Numbered from the stretch's first letter, positions 1-10,207 are shown. The stretch: DNA of 64,000 nt from Nocardioides sp. URHA0032 (GCF_000620645.1 NZ_KK211159.1:62001-126000); one strand, 5' to 3'. Numbers and translations: made by a program. Notes: generated by a model from the sequence alone, not told the origin.

Positions 1-1568
1 GAGTCCAGCAGCCGCGGCACCACGGTGTGGCCGGCCTCGATCGAGGCGACCACCGTCGCCATCGCCATCGGCGAGGCGAGCACGGTGCCCTGGCCGATCA
101 TGTCGGCGGCCGCCTCGGTCTCCGAGGCGGGCGGCCGGACGCTGCCGAAGTACGCCGGGAAGCCGAGGTCGTGGTCGATCCCGAGCCCGAGCGAGGCCGC
201 TGCGCCGGCGAGGTCGCCGTCGTGCAGCCGCCCGGCCTGGGAGATCACCGCGGTGTTGCACGAGTTGGCGATCGCCGTACGCAACGGGATCCGGCCGAGG
301 GCGCCGCTCGGGTAGTCGTCGTAGTTCTCGAACCGCTTGCCGTCGACCACGATGGACGAGGTGCAGGGCACGATCGACGACGGTGTCAGCCCGGACCGCA
401 GCAGCGCGAGGCTGCTGACGCTCTTGAACGTCGAGCCCGGCGCGAGCCGGCCGTACGTCGCGAGGTTGTAGCCGTCGTTCCCCGGACCGTTGGCGGCCGC
501 CAGGATGTTGCCGGTCGACGGCCGGATCGCGACCAGCGCGCTCCCGGGGCCGACGCCCGCCAGCTGGTTCTCCGCGATCGTCTGCAGCCGCTCGTCCAGG
601 GTGATCCTCAGGTGCGCCCCCGGCTGCGCCTCGACCCGGTAGAGCTCGCGCTCTCCGCCGCCCCCGCCCTCGCGGTTCACGACCACGCCGTCGGTGCCCT
701 GCAGCTGGTCGTCGTACCGCGCCTGCAGCCCGGAGAGCCCGGCGACGTCCCCGGCCTGGTACGTGTCCGGGTCCTTCTTGACCATCTCCGCGGTGACCTC
801 GCCGACGGTGCCGAGGATCGGCGCGGCGAACTCGCGGGTCGGCGCCAGTGGGATGTCGTCCGGGATCGCGCGGACGCCCTCGATGTCGTCGTAGAGCAGC
901 GCCGCCTGCTCCGGCACGTCCTCCTTGCGGAACACGATGGCCTCGACGAACGCCCGGTCGCCGGCAGCCTCGACCTGCTTGACGTACGCCGCCGGGTCGA
1001 TGCGGACCAGCTGCGCGAGCCGTCGCGCGGAGTCGCCGGCGCGCGCCTCGGACACCAGGGTCTTGTCGATGCCGAAGCGCAGCACCGGGCGGTTCGTCAC
1101 GAGCTCGAGGCCTCCGGCCCCTACGATCGGGCCGCGGGCGGCGGCGATCGGAGTCAGGTCGAGGACGGACTTCCTGCCGAGGCTGGACTCGACCAGCTCC
1201 CGGGACCAGGCGATCTGCCACTGGTCGTCGGTCTCCGTCATCGTGGCCTCGGTCGTGTAGGTCCACTCGTCCCCGCCGACCGGCCACGTCCAGGAGATCG
1301 GCGCGGTCGCGGTGCCGTCGCCCTCCTCGACGTCGCCCGCGGTGACCACCGGCTGCAGCTCACCCATCCCCTCGACGACCTCGCCGTACTCCGCCGTGAC
1401 CTCGTCGGGCGTCGAGTCGGTGAAGGCCACGTCAGCGAAGTCCCCGGACTCCAGGGCGTCCGCGAGCGTGTCCGCGGCCTCCTGCGGGTCGGGACCCGTG
1501 ACGGTGTCCGAGGGGTTGCACGCGGTCAGGGCGACGACCAGCACGGCAGTGGAGACGAGGGAGCGCAC
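1..1568 (-). CDS. Penicillin-binding protein (peptidoglycan transpeptidase), lipoprotein, 3' end cut by window edge
   Basis: Peptidoglycan D,D-transpeptidase of the MecA/PBP2a-like class A3-type organisation, anchored outside the membrane. The GTG start at 1568 gives a short hydrophobic signal ending in a lipobox (LTAC, Cys about residue 15). An NTF2-like MecA_N region (about residues 25-145), a dimerisation domain and the transpeptidase domain follow. The active-site STFK motif (catalytic Ser) is near residue 379 and the SCN motif near residue 436. The KTG motif and the C-terminus lie beyond position 1. The gene reads leftwards and stands alone, with the DEAD helicase tail-to-head 47 bp upstream. 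The identification is firm from the ordered motifs; the exact PBP class is inferred from the MecA_N-like region. Confidence 0.9.
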   Translation of the reverse strand, partial: MRSLVSTAVLVVALTACNPSDTVTGPDPQEAADTLADALESGDFADVAFTDSTPDEVTAEYGEVVEGMGELQPVVTAGDVEEGDGTATAPISWTWPVGGDEWTYTTEATMTETDDQWQIAWSRELVESSLGRKSVLDLTPIAAARGPIVGAGGLELVTNRPVLRFGIDKTLVSEARAGDSARRLAQLVRIDPAAYVKQVEAAGDRAFVEAIVFRKEDVPEQAALLYDDIEGVRAIPDDIPLAPTREFAAPILGTVGEVTAEMVKKDPDTYQAGDVAGLSGLQARYDDQLQGTDGVVVNREGGGGGERELYRVEAQPGAHLRITLDERLQTIAENQLAGVGPGSALVAIRPSTGNILAAANGPGNDGYNLATYGRLAPGSTFKSVSSLALLRSGLTPSSIVPCTSSIVVDGKRFENYDDYPSGALGRIPLRTAIANSCNTAVISQAGRLHDGDLAGAAASLGLGIDHDLGFPAYFGSVRPPASETEAAADMIGQGTVLASPMAMATVVASIEAGHTVVPRLLD

Positions 1569-1615
1569 GCCTCGGTTCTACCAGCGCACGCCCCGCCCCC
1601 GTCAGAACCCCCGAC

Positions 1616-3331
<1,716 letters not shown>

Positions 3332-3389
3332 CCGACAACGGTAGTGGTTGCACGCGGGGGCGCCACCTTCGTCAACGCGGTGGGCTGGC

Positions 3390-5210
3390 TCACTCCACCG
3401 TCACCGACTTGGCCAGGTTGCGCGGCTTGTCGATGTCGTGGCCCAGCCGGAGGGCCGCGTGGTAGGCCAGCAGCTGCAGCGGGATCGTCATCAGGATCGG
3501 GTCCAGCTCGCGCTCGTTGCGGGGTACGACGACCCGCTCGGCCTCGACGTCCCCGAGGTCGACGCCCTCGTGCGTGACCACGACGAGCGGCCCGCGCCGG
3601 GCGGCGATCTCGTGCAGCGCCCCGACGTTCCTGTCGGTGAGCTCGTCCTCGGGCACGATCGCGACCGTCGGCACGTCCGGCGAGATGAGGGCGAGCGGCC
3701 CGTGCTTGAGCTCCGAGGTCTGGTACGCCTCGGCGTGCCGGTACGAGATCTCCTTGAACTTCTGCGCCCCCTCGCGCGCGACCGGGAACCCGCGCACGCG
3801 GCCGACGAAGAAGAGGCTCTCCGCCTCGGCCAGCCGGCCGGCCAGCGCGGCGAGCGCCTCCTCCTGGGCCAGCACCTCCTCGATCTGCTCGGGCAGCCTC
3901 TGCAGCCCGGCGATCAGCCGCCGGCCGTCCGCGATCGAGAGGTCACGCACCCGCCCCAGCTGCAGGGCCAGCAGGGCGAAGCCCAGGAACATGTTCGTCA
4001 GCGCCTTCGTGGACGCGACCGCCACCTCCGGGCCCGCGTGCAGGTAGATGCCGCCGTCGCACTCGCGGGCGATCGCGCTGCCGACGACGTTCACGAGGCC
4101 GATCACGCGGCCGCCCTTGCGCCGGATCTCCTGCACCGCCAGCAACGTGTCGATGGTCTCGCCCGACTGCGAGACCGCCACGTACAGCGTGTCGGGCTCG
4201 ATGATCGGGTTGCGGTAGCGGAACTCGCTGGCCGCCTCGGCGTCCGCCGGGATGCGCGCGAGCTCCTCCACGAGCGAGGCGCCCATCTGCCCGACGTAGT
4301 ACGCCGACCCGCAGCCCAGGATCTTGACGCGCCTGATCGCCCGGGTCTCGCGGGCGTCCATGTCCAGGCCCCCGAGGTGGGCGGTGCCGAACCGCTCGTC
4401 CAGCCGACCGCGCAGCACCCGGACCGCCGCAGCCGGCTGCTCGAGCATCTCCTTGTGCATGAACGACTCGTGGTCGCCCGCCTCGTACGCCGCCGGGTCG
4501 ATGTCCAGCGTGGTCGCGTCCCGCGCGGTCCGCGAGAGGTCGAGGCGGTACGTCGTGAAGCCGGTCGCTGTCAGCGTCGCGATCTCGCCGTCGTCCAAGT
4601 GGGCGACCGTGGTCGTGTGCCGGACGATCGCGGCCAGGTCGGACGCGACGTACATCTCCCGGTCGCCGACGCCGACGAGCAGCGGGCTGCCGTTGCGGGC
4701 GACGACCAGCCGGTCCGGGAAGTCGGCGTGCAGGACGGCCAGGCCGTAGGTCCCCTCGACCGCGGAGAGCGCGTCGCTGACCTTGCCCTCGAGCGTGTCC
4801 GCTCCCGAGCGGCCGACCAGGTGCGCCAGCACCTCGCTGTCGGTGTCGCTGACCAGGTCGGCGCCCTCGTCGGCCAGCCGCTGCCGCAGCGCGGCCGCGT
4901 TGTCGATGATCCCGTTGTGCACGATCGCGACCAGCCCCTTGGCATCCGTGTGGGGGTGGGCGTTCACGTCGTTCGCCGGACCGTGCGTCGCCCAGCGGGT
5001 GTGGCCGATGCCGACCTTGCCGGCGAACCGCTTGGGGAGCCCGTCGGCCAGGTCCCGCACCCGGCCGGCCCGCTTCGCGACCTTGACGCCCGTGCTCCCG
5101 AGCACGGCGAGGCCGGCCGAGTCGTAGCCGCGGTGCTCGAGCCGGGTCAGGCCCTCGACCAGGATCGGGCTGGCCTGCTGGGTGCCGACGTAGCCGACGA
5201 TTCCGCACAT
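3390..5210 (-). CDS. glmS: Glutamine--fructose-6-phosphate aminotransferase (isomerizing)
   Basis: Makes glucosamine-6-phosphate from fructose-6-phosphate and glutamine, the first step towards UDP-GlcNAc and so peptidoglycan and mycothiol. The start is fixed at ATG 5210 because the protein must begin MCGIVGYVG: Cys2 becomes the N-terminal nucleophile of the glutaminase domain. A GAGGAG ribosome site lies 8-9 nt upstream. The N-terminal Ntn amidotransferase domain (about 1-230) carries HTRWATHG, and two SIS sugar-isomerase domains follow (SQSGETIDT in the first, near residue 345). The protein ends in SVTVE, as is usual for the family. Length is 606 residues, normal. It is 14 bp downstream of a small conserved gene and probably cotranscribed with it. 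No glmS ribozyme is seen. Confidence 0.98.
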   Translation of the reverse strand: MCGIVGYVGTQQASPILVEGLTRLEHRGYDSAGLAVLGSTGVKVAKRAGRVRDLADGLPKRFAGKVGIGHTRWATHGPANDVNAHPHTDAKGLVAIVHNGIIDNAAALRQRLADEGADLVSDTDSEVLAHLVGRSGADTLEGKVSDALSAVEGTYGLAVLHADFPDRLVVARNGSPLLVGVGDREMYVASDLAAIVRHTTTVAHLDDGEIATLTATGFTTYRLDLSRTARDATTLDIDPAAYEAGDHESFMHKEMLEQPAAAVRVLRGRLDERFGTAHLGGLDMDARETRAIRRVKILGCGSAYYVGQMGASLVEELARIPADAEAASEFRYRNPIIEPDTLYVAVSQSGETIDTLLAVQEIRRKGGRVIGLVNVVGSAIARECDGGIYLHAGPEVAVASTKALTNMFLGFALLALQLGRVRDLSIADGRRLIAGLQRLPEQIEEVLAQEEALAALAGRLAEAESLFFVGRVRGFPVAREGAQKFKEISYRHAEAYQTSELKHGPLALISPDVPTVAIVPEDELTDRNVGALHEIAARRGPLVVVTHEGVDLGDVEAERVVVPRNERELDPILMTIPLQLLAYHAALRLGHDIDKPRNLAKSVTVE

Positions 5211-5224
5211 GTGATGGCTCCTCT

Positions 5225-5494
5225 TCAGCCGTAGACGATGCGCCGCAGCTGGCGCTCGGTGAGGTCGGGAGCGGCGACCACGCGGCCGGCCAGCTCCTCG
5301 GTGATCCGGGCGAAGATCTCGTGGTTCCTCGCGCCGTAGGTCTTCAGGTGCGCGTGCCGGCGCCGTACGTAGTCCTCGACCGGCTCCGCGTGGAACGCGA
5401 TGACGTCCTCCACCACCCGCGCCGCCTCGGTCGGCTCGAGACCGGTGCTGGCGACGATCCGGTCGACGATCTCGGGGTCGGGAGGCGCGGGCAC
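5225..5494 (-). CDS. Small conserved protein upstream of glmS, function unknown
   Basis: 89-residue acidic helical protein with no recognised domain, signal peptide or membrane segment. It has a DP-EIVDRIVASTGL start, a repeated amphipathic helix pattern and a C-terminal basic LRRIVYG. GTG 5494 is preferred; the frame remains open up to ATG 5581, but that longer version would include the perfect palindrome at 5532-5557 and an atypical cysteine- and asparagine-containing leader. The gene is 14 bp from glmS on the same strand, so it is probably transcribed with it. A role linked to amino-sugar or cell-wall supply is only a context guess. Confidence 0.7.
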   Translation of the reverse strand: MPAPPDPEIVDRIVASTGLEPTEAARVVEDVIAFHAEPVEDYVRRRHAHLKTYGARNHEIFARITEELAGRVVAAPDLTERQLRRIVYG

Positions 5495-5531
5495 GACGAC
5501 GATCTTCCGGGTGCGGCGCGCGAATGTGCAA

Positions 5532-5557
5532 CTTCCTGCCCGATTTCGGGCAGGAAG
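5532..5557. promoter_or_regulatory. Perfect 12-bp inverted repeat upstream of the glmS operon
   Basis: CTTCCTGCCCGA, 2-nt spacer TT, then the exact complement TCGGGCAGGAAG. An outer CAACT/AGTTG pair (5529-5533 and 5563-5567) partly frames it. It lies 38 bp upstream of the preferred GTG start of the small glmS-operon gene. No U-run follows, so an operator or a leader hairpin is more likely than a terminator. Confidence 0.6.
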
Positions 5558-5676
5558 CGGGCAGTTGTTCCAAAGCGCCACAGCCGTTCCGCGCCCCGAT
5601 CAGGTGGGGCGCGACCGGCGACCGGACCCGCTCCGGGTCCCTCCAGTGGAGGACCGCGCGGGATCTCGCGGGTTTC

Positions 5677-5706
5677 TTGGCCGTAACGGTGGAGGCGCGG
5701 TACCTT
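5677..5706 (+). promoter_or_regulatory. Likely housekeeping-type promoter of the 41-residue gene
   Basis: TTGGCC (5677-5682) and TACCTT (5701-5706) are separated by 18 bp and lie 44 bp upstream of the ATG at 5750. The -10 fits the TAnnnT pattern and the -35 is weak. The stretch just downstream contains a GTGAACA-type direct repeat of unknown meaning. Confidence 0.4.
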
Positions 5707-5749
5707 TGGTGAACAGAACGTGAACAACAGACGTCCGAGGAGCGACACG

Positions 5750-5875
5750 ATGACCGACAACCTGGCCATGACCTGGGTGACGGTCACGGACGCGACCGGG
5801 CAGACCCGTCTGGAGGCTCGGTGGACGCTGGCCCAGCAGAGCGGTGCACCCACGCAGGCCACCCACGCCGCCTGA
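5750..5875 (+). CDS. Short actinobacterial-style protein of 41 residues, function unknown
   Basis: Runs from ATG 5750 to TGA 5873-5875, with a strong GAGGAG ribosome site 7 nt upstream, a plausible promoter and a near-perfect hairpin terminator 14 nt after the stop. It therefore forms a self-contained single-gene transcription unit. The product starts MTDNLAMTWVTVTDATG, is rich in Thr, Ala and Gln, and has no Cys and no membrane segment. It falls below most gene-calling length cutoffs. Codon third positions are nearly all G or C, as in the neighbours, which supports real coding. No function can be assigned. Confidence 0.65.
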   Translation: MTDNLAMTWVTVTDATGQTRLEARWTLAQQSGAPTQATHAA

Positions 5876-5888
5876 CCCAGCTTCTTCG

Positions 5889-5919
5889 TCGGCCCGCCAG
5901 TCACGCACTGGCGGGCCGA
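5889..5919 (+). terminator. Hairpin terminator after the 41-residue gene
   Basis: 13-bp perfect arms TCGGCCCGCCAGT / ACTGGCGGGCCGA around a 5-nt loop (CACGC), starting 14 nt after the TGA. There is no strong U-run, as is usual in GC-rich actinobacteria. Confidence 0.75.
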
Positions 5920-6024
5920 TGCACATTCTCGGGTCGGTTCGGGATACCGGGAATGAATCGGACCGCAGTCCGGTTCAAGTCATCAAAGCTTCAACAACCC
6001 CGATCCCGAACCAGGAGCCAACTG

Positions 6025-6615
6025 ATGTCGTTCTTCAACCGCCAGGCCGCCGAGCAGTTCGACGCCCCCACCGCCGCCGTCGAGGACATCTCCGGCGACT
6101 ACACGATCGACCCGGCGCACAGCCGGATCGGCTTCAGCACCCGCCACGCGATGGTCACCACCGTCCGCGGCCACTTCTCCGAGTTCGCCGGCACCGCGCA
6201 CGTGGACTCCAAGAACCCCGCCAGCTCCCGCGTCGAGCTGACCATCCAGACCGGCAGCATCGACACCGGTGTCGCCGACCGCGACGCGCACCTGAAGTCG
6301 GCCGACTTCTTCAACGCCGACGAGAACAAGGAGATCGCCTTCTCCTCCACCGCGGTCGAGCGCGACGGCGAGGACTGGGTCATCACCGGCGACCTGACCC
6401 TCAACGGCGTGACCAAGCCGGTCACGGTGACCTTCGAGCCCACCGGCTCGGCTCGCGACCCGTACGGCAACATCCGCATCGGCTTCGAGGGTGGCACCAC
6501 GATCAACCGCAAGGACTGGGGCGTCTCCTGGAACGCCGCGCTCGAGACCGGCGGCGTGCTGGTCTCCGAGAAGGTCAAGCTCGAGTTCGACATCTCGGCG
6601 ATCCGCAACGCCTGA
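6025..6615 (+). CDS. YceI family protein (lipocalin-like isoprenoid-binding fold)
   Basis: 196-residue cytosolic YceI-family protein. The family binds polyprenyl or other amphipathic lipids in a lipocalin-like barrel; a role in stress or quinone handling is suspected but not settled. The sequence shows the family start ISGDYTIDPAHSRIGFSTRHAMVTTVRGHFSEF near residue 30 and later LTLNGVTKPVTVTFE, with DWGVSWNAALETGGVLVSEKVKLEFDISAI at the end. ATG 6025 is chosen because AGGAG sits 8 nt upstream and the upstream in-frame sequence is not protein-like. No signal peptide is seen, unlike E. coli YceI. The gene ends in a strong terminator. Confidence 0.93.
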   Translation: MSFFNRQAAEQFDAPTAAVEDISGDYTIDPAHSRIGFSTRHAMVTTVRGHFSEFAGTAHVDSKNPASSRVELTIQTGSIDTGVADRDAHLKSADFFNADENKEIAFSSTAVERDGEDWVITGDLTLNGVTKPVTVTFEPTGSARDPYGNIRIGFEGGTTINRKDWGVSWNAALETGGVLVSEKVKLEFDISAIRNA

Positions 6616-6629
6616 TCGCCTGACTCCCT

Positions 6630-6663
6630 GGACGGGGCCGCCGGATATCCGGCGGCCCCGTCC
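6630..6663 (+). terminator. Perfect 34-bp palindrome, terminator of the YceI gene
   Basis: Arms of 17 bp with no spacer, centred on GATATC at 6646/6647 and flanked by GGCCGCC/GGCGGCC, beginning 15 nt after the YceI stop. As RNA it would fold into a very stable stem. The next gene starts 19 nt later, so its promoter must overlap this palindrome. Confidence 0.75.
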
Positions 6664-6681
6664 GGCATTTGCTGGTTCGAT

Positions 6682-7596
6682 GTGCCGGTGCACGACATGA
6701 TCGAGCTCCCCGCGGGCCTCACCAGCCGCCCGCTCGCGATGTCCGACGCTCGCGCCGTCTTCGAGGTGATGGCCGCCCAGGAGCAGCGGGACATCGGCAA
6801 GGTCGCCATCGAGGAGGCCGACATCCTGGCCGACTGGCAGCGGCCGTCGTACGACGTCGGCGCGGGCACCGTCGGCATCCTCGACGGTGACCGGCTCGTG
6901 GCGTACGCCGAGCACATGGGCGCCGACAAGGGCGACGCGGCCGTGCACCCCGCGTACCGAGGCCGCGGCATCGGGACGGCACTCGCGCACTGGATGCAGC
7001 AGCGCGCCAGGGCCTCCGGCGCGACGGTGGTCGGGATGCCGGTGCCGCAGGGCTCGGACGGCGACCGGCTGCTCGCCGCGCTCGGCTACCACGTCCGGTG
7101 GGAGACGTGGGAGCTCTACCTCCCCGAGGGCGCGGAGATCCCGGCCCGGCCGCTGCCCTCCGGCTACGCCCTGCGCGAGGCCACGCCCGCCGACCACCGC
7201 GCGTGCTGGACGGTGCTCGAGGACGCGTTCCTCGAGTGGGCCGCCCGGGACCGGCAACCGTACGACGACTTCCTCGCCTCGGTCGTCGGCCGGCAGGGAT
7301 TCGAGCCGTGGCACCTGCGCGTGGTCACCGATCCTTCCGGGGAGGTCGTCGGCGTCTGCAACGTGCTGCTGTTCGGCGGCGACGAGGGGTACGTCAGCAA
7401 GGTGGCGACCCGCGCAGACCAGCGCGGCCGCGGGCTCGGTCAGGCGCTGCTCGTCGACGCGTTCGCGGCGGCCCGGGCGCACGGCGCGACGCACTCGGGG
7501 CTCGCCACGGACTCGCGGACCGGGGCGCTCTCCCTCTACGAGAAGGTCGGCATGCGGGTCACGTCCACCTGGCTGAACCGCGCCATCGACCTGTGA
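6682..7596 (+). CDS. GNAT acetyltransferase with two tandem GNAT domains
   Basis: 304 residues from GTG 6682. The N-terminal GNAT half (about 10-150) has the acetyl-CoA loop as AYRGRGIGTALAHW. The C-terminal half (about 155-304) has a second loop in ADQRGRGLGQALL and the substrate-side LYEKVGM near the end. Tandem GNATs of this size include mycothiol synthase-like proteins and antibiotic or small-molecule acetyltransferases; nothing here fixes the substrate. The last 4 bases overlap the start of the next gene (GTGA), so the two are translationally coupled. It could instead start at the ATG six codons later. Confidence 0.87.
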   Translation: MPVHDMIELPAGLTSRPLAMSDARAVFEVMAAQEQRDIGKVAIEEADILADWQRPSYDVGAGTVGILDGDRLVAYAEHMGADKGDAAVHPAYRGRGIGTALAHWMQQRARASGATVVGMPVPQGSDGDRLLAALGYHVRWETWELYLPEGAEIPARPLPSGYALREATPADHRACWTVLEDAFLEWAARDRQPYDDFLASVVGRQGFEPWHLRVVTDPSGEVVGVCNVLLFGGDEGYVSKVATRADQRGRGLGQALLVDAFAAARAHGATHSGLATDSRTGALSLYEKVGMRVTSTWLNRAIDL

Positions 7597-8417
7597 CCGG
7601 TCCCGGCGAGCGGGTCCTCGCGGCGTTCGGGCTGACCGGGCGACCGGTGCCGCTGCCCGGCGGTCAGGGCCGCACGTGGGCGGTGGCCGACGCGGTGCTG
7701 CAGCCGAGCCGGGGAGCCGTGGCCGACCGGTGGACCGCCGAGACCACCGCCGGCCTCGTCGAGGACGGCTTCCGGGTGGCGCGGCCGCTCCGGCCGGGCG
7801 ACGGCTGGACGGTCGACGGCTGGACGGCGTGGACGCGGGTCGCCGGCGAGCACCGGACCTGGGACGCGGACTGGCCCGTCGCCCTCGAGGTCGCCGTCCG
7901 ACTCCACCGCGCGCTGCGTGGCGCGGCCCGCCCGCCGCACCTCGACGACCGCACCGACGTCTTCGCCCGCGCCGACCGGTGCGCGTGGGGCGAGGCCGAG
8001 ATCGATGCCGGTGGTGCGGTGGGCGCCGGGCTCACGCACCTGCGCCGGTGGCGGACCCCGCTCGACCTGCCCGCCCAGGTCGTGCACGGCGACGTGGCCG
8101 GCAACCTGCTCTGGGCCGACGAGGCGCCGCCCGCCGTCATCGACCTGTCGCCGTCCTGGCGACCCGGGGGCCTGGGCGCCGCGCAGGTCGTGGTCGATGC
8201 GGTGCTCTGGTACGGCGCCGACGTCTCGCTCGCCGAGCTGTTCCTCGAGCACGAGCCGGCCGCGGGTCGGCAGCTCGTGCTGCGCGCGCTCATGTTCCGC
8301 CTCGCGATCGACGCCCTGCTCGCCGACGGCGCCGACGGCGACGTCCGCTGGTCCCCCGACCAGGTCCTGTGGGACCTGGAGCGCGCGGACCCGCTCGTGC
8401 GCTGGCTGGGCCGATGA
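7593..8417 (+). CDS. Aminoglycoside-phosphotransferase-like protein (TIGR02569-type)
   Basis: 274 residues from GTG 7593, overlapping the GNAT stop by 4 bp. The fold is APH/choline-kinase-like. The catalytic-loop motif appears as VVHGDVAGNLLW (HGD-x3-N) near residue 167, followed by AVIDLSPSWRP where the metal-binding Asp of the DFG-equivalent would sit. The N-lobe is short, and a normal glycine-rich loop is not obvious. This matches the actinobacterial TIGR02569 group, whose substrate is unknown. Coupling to a double GNAT suggests that both act on the same small molecule, which is inference only. Confidence 0.75.
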   Translation: MTGPGERVLAAFGLTGRPVPLPGGQGRTWAVADAVLQPSRGAVADRWTAETTAGLVEDGFRVARPLRPGDGWTVDGWTAWTRVAGEHRTWDADWPVALEVAVRLHRALRGAARPPHLDDRTDVFARADRCAWGEAEIDAGGAVGAGLTHLRRWRTPLDLPAQVVHGDVAGNLLWADEAPPAVIDLSPSWRPGGLGAAQVVVDAVLWYGADVSLAELFLEHEPAAGRQLVLRALMFRLAIDALLADGADGDVRWSPDQVLWDLERADPLVRWLGR

Positions 8418-8497
8418 ACCCGCGGCAAGCCGCCACCCACCGCGGAGGTAGAACAGCGGCGACGGGGTACTGGCTCGGCCATGGAGGTGAGGCTCAC

Positions 8498-8857
8498 ATG
8501 GCCACGACCAAGCAGAAGGAAGCGGCGAAACGCAACCTGAAGAAGGCCCGGGCGGCACAGAGCGACCGCGCGCACGGCGAGGACGTGCCCCGACGGGCCG
8601 AGGGCATGAGCACGGCAGAGGAGAACCGTCTGTCGGACAAGGATTTCGCATTCCCCGAGCAGCGCAAGGAACCGTTGAGCGACGCCAAGCACGTGCGCAA
8701 CGCGATCGCACGCTTCGATCAGGTGGAGGGTGTCAGCGACGCCGACCGCGATCGTGCCTGGAAGAGGATTCTGTCCGCCGCGAAGAAGTACGACATCGAC
8801 GTGGACGCTGACGATTGGCGCGAGTTGTTCAAGGGCGGCCGGGCCAAGAAGAAGTGA
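8498..8857 (+). CDS. Small charged protein, DUF6582-like
   Basis: 119 residues starting MATTKQKEAAKRNLKKA, with a GGAGGTGAG ribosome site 8 nt upstream. Two parts are visible: a lysine/alanine-rich histone-H1-like N-terminus and a C-terminal segment with LSDAKHVRNAIARFDQVEGVSDADRDRAWKRI and DWRELFKGG, ending in KKK. That C-terminal pattern is the DUF6582 type found in small proteins across bacteria and phages. The charge and composition suggest nucleic-acid association. No partner gene is evident; the neighbours run separately (80 bp before, convergent gene after). Confidence 0.75.
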   Translation: MATTKQKEAAKRNLKKARAAQSDRAHGEDVPRRAEGMSTAEENRLSDKDFAFPEQRKEPLSDAKHVRNAIARFDQVEGVSDADRDRAWKRILSAAKKYDIDVDADDWRELFKGGRAKKK

Positions 8858-8973
8858 CCGTCGGCCGCGAGCTGATCACCCTGACCGGCCCGATCCGACG
8901 CGCGCGAAACGCATCGGTCTGCCTCGGCGAGGCCTCGCACGGGACGCACGAGTACCACCAGTGGCGGGCGCAC

Positions 8974-10185
8974 CTAGCGGATCGGCTCGCCCGAGACCGA
9001 CCGGGCGATGACCAGCCGCTGGATCTCCGAGGTGCCCTCGAAGATCGTGTAGATCTTGGCGTCGCGGGCCATCCGCTCGACCGGGTACTCGCGCGTGAAG
9101 CCGTTGCCGCCGAGGATCTGCATGGCCTCGCCGGTCACCTTGACCGCGGTCTCGCCCGCGAACAGCTTGGACATCGAGCCCTCGGCGTTCTCGAACTTCC
9201 TGCCCTGCCGCGCCATCCAGGCCGCGCGCCACACGAGCAGCCGGGACGCCTCGATCGAGGTCGCCATGTCCGCGAGCTTGAAGGCGATGCCCTGGTTCTC
9301 GATGATCGCCTTGCCGAACTGCTCGCGGGTCTTCGCGTAGTCCAGGGCCACCTCGTACGCCGCGCGCGCGATGCCGATCGCCTGCGCGCCGACGGCCGGG
9401 CGGGTGCGCTCGAAGGTCGCCATCGACGCGTTGCCCCGGGCGCCGCCACCCTCGCGGGCGCGGGCCAGGCGGGCGTCGAGCTTCTGCTTGCCGCCGAGCA
9501 GGCACCGGCCGGGCACCCGGACGTGGTCGAGCACCACCTCGGCCGTGTGCGAGGCGCGGATGCCGTGCTTGTGGAACTTCTGCCCCTGGCTGAGCCCCTG
9601 GGTCCCCGGCGGTACGACGAAGGACGCCTGACCGCGCGTGCGCAGCTCCGGGTCGACGACCGCGGTCACCACGTGCACGTCGGCGATGCCACCGTTCGTG
9701 GCCCAGGTCTTGGTGCCGTTGAGCACCCACTCGTCGGTCGCCTCGTCGTACGTCGCGCGGGTGCGCATCGCGCCCACGTCGGAGCCGGCGTCCGGCTCGG
9801 AGGAGCAGAACGCGCCGAGCTTGAGGTCACCCGGCGTGCCGTACATGGCGGGGACCCACTCCGCCACCTGCTCGTCGGTGCCGTTCGCGCGGACACCGGC
9901 GGCGGCGAGCGACGTCCCGACGATCGAGAGCCCGATGCCGGCATCGCCCCAGAACAGCTCCTCCATGGTGATCGGGAAGCCGAGGCCGGTCTCGTCGAGG
10001 GCCTGCGCCACGATGAAGTCGACGGAGTAGATGCCCGCCTTCGCGGCCTCCTCGACGACGGGCCAGGGGAACTCCTCCTTCTCGTCCCACTCGGCCGCGG
10101 CCGGACGGATGACGTCCGCCGCGAAGCCGTGCAGCCAGTCCCGGAGGTCGAGGTGGTCCTGGTCCAGGTCGAAGGAGGGGGTCAT
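8974..10185 (-). CDS. Acyl-CoA dehydrogenase
   Basis: 403-residue FAD enzyme that oxidises an acyl-CoA to the 2-enoyl-CoA. ACAD landmarks are in order: the N-terminal helical domain, CSSEPDAGSDVGAMRTRA (FAD/substrate strand), TWATNGG, the helix with KTREQFGKAIIENQGIAFKLADM, and QILGGNGFTREYPVERMARDAKIYTIFEGTSEIQ near the end, which carries the catalytic-Glu region. The start is taken at MTPSFDLDQDH; ten more in-frame residues upstream run into the divergent promoter. It is divergent from a P450, with a KstR-like site between, which fits sterol, terpene or fatty-acid side-chain degradation. The substrate is unknown. Confidence 0.95.
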   Translation of the reverse strand: MTPSFDLDQDHLDLRDWLHGFAADVIRPAAAEWDEKEEFPWPVVEEAAKAGIYSVDFIVAQALDETGLGFPITMEELFWGDAGIGLSIVGTSLAAAGVRANGTDEQVAEWVPAMYGTPGDLKLGAFCSSEPDAGSDVGAMRTRATYDEATDEWVLNGTKTWATNGGIADVHVVTAVVDPELRTRGQASFVVPPGTQGLSQGQKFHKHGIRASHTAEVVLDHVRVPGRCLLGGKQKLDARLARAREGGGARGNASMATFERTRPAVGAQAIGIARAAYEVALDYAKTREQFGKAIIENQGIAFKLADMATSIEASRLLVWRAAWMARQGRKFENAEGSMSKLFAGETAVKVTGEAMQILGGNGFTREYPVERMARDAKIYTIFEGTSEIQRLVIARSVSGEPIR

Positions 10186-10207
10186 GCCGCCGAGGCTACC
10201 GACGGAC

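Noticed and set aside
5582..5749. glmS riboswitch or ribozyme in the leader of the glmS operon
   Set aside because: glmS has a 14-bp gap to the gene before it and no conserved ribozyme core; actinobacteria are not known for it.
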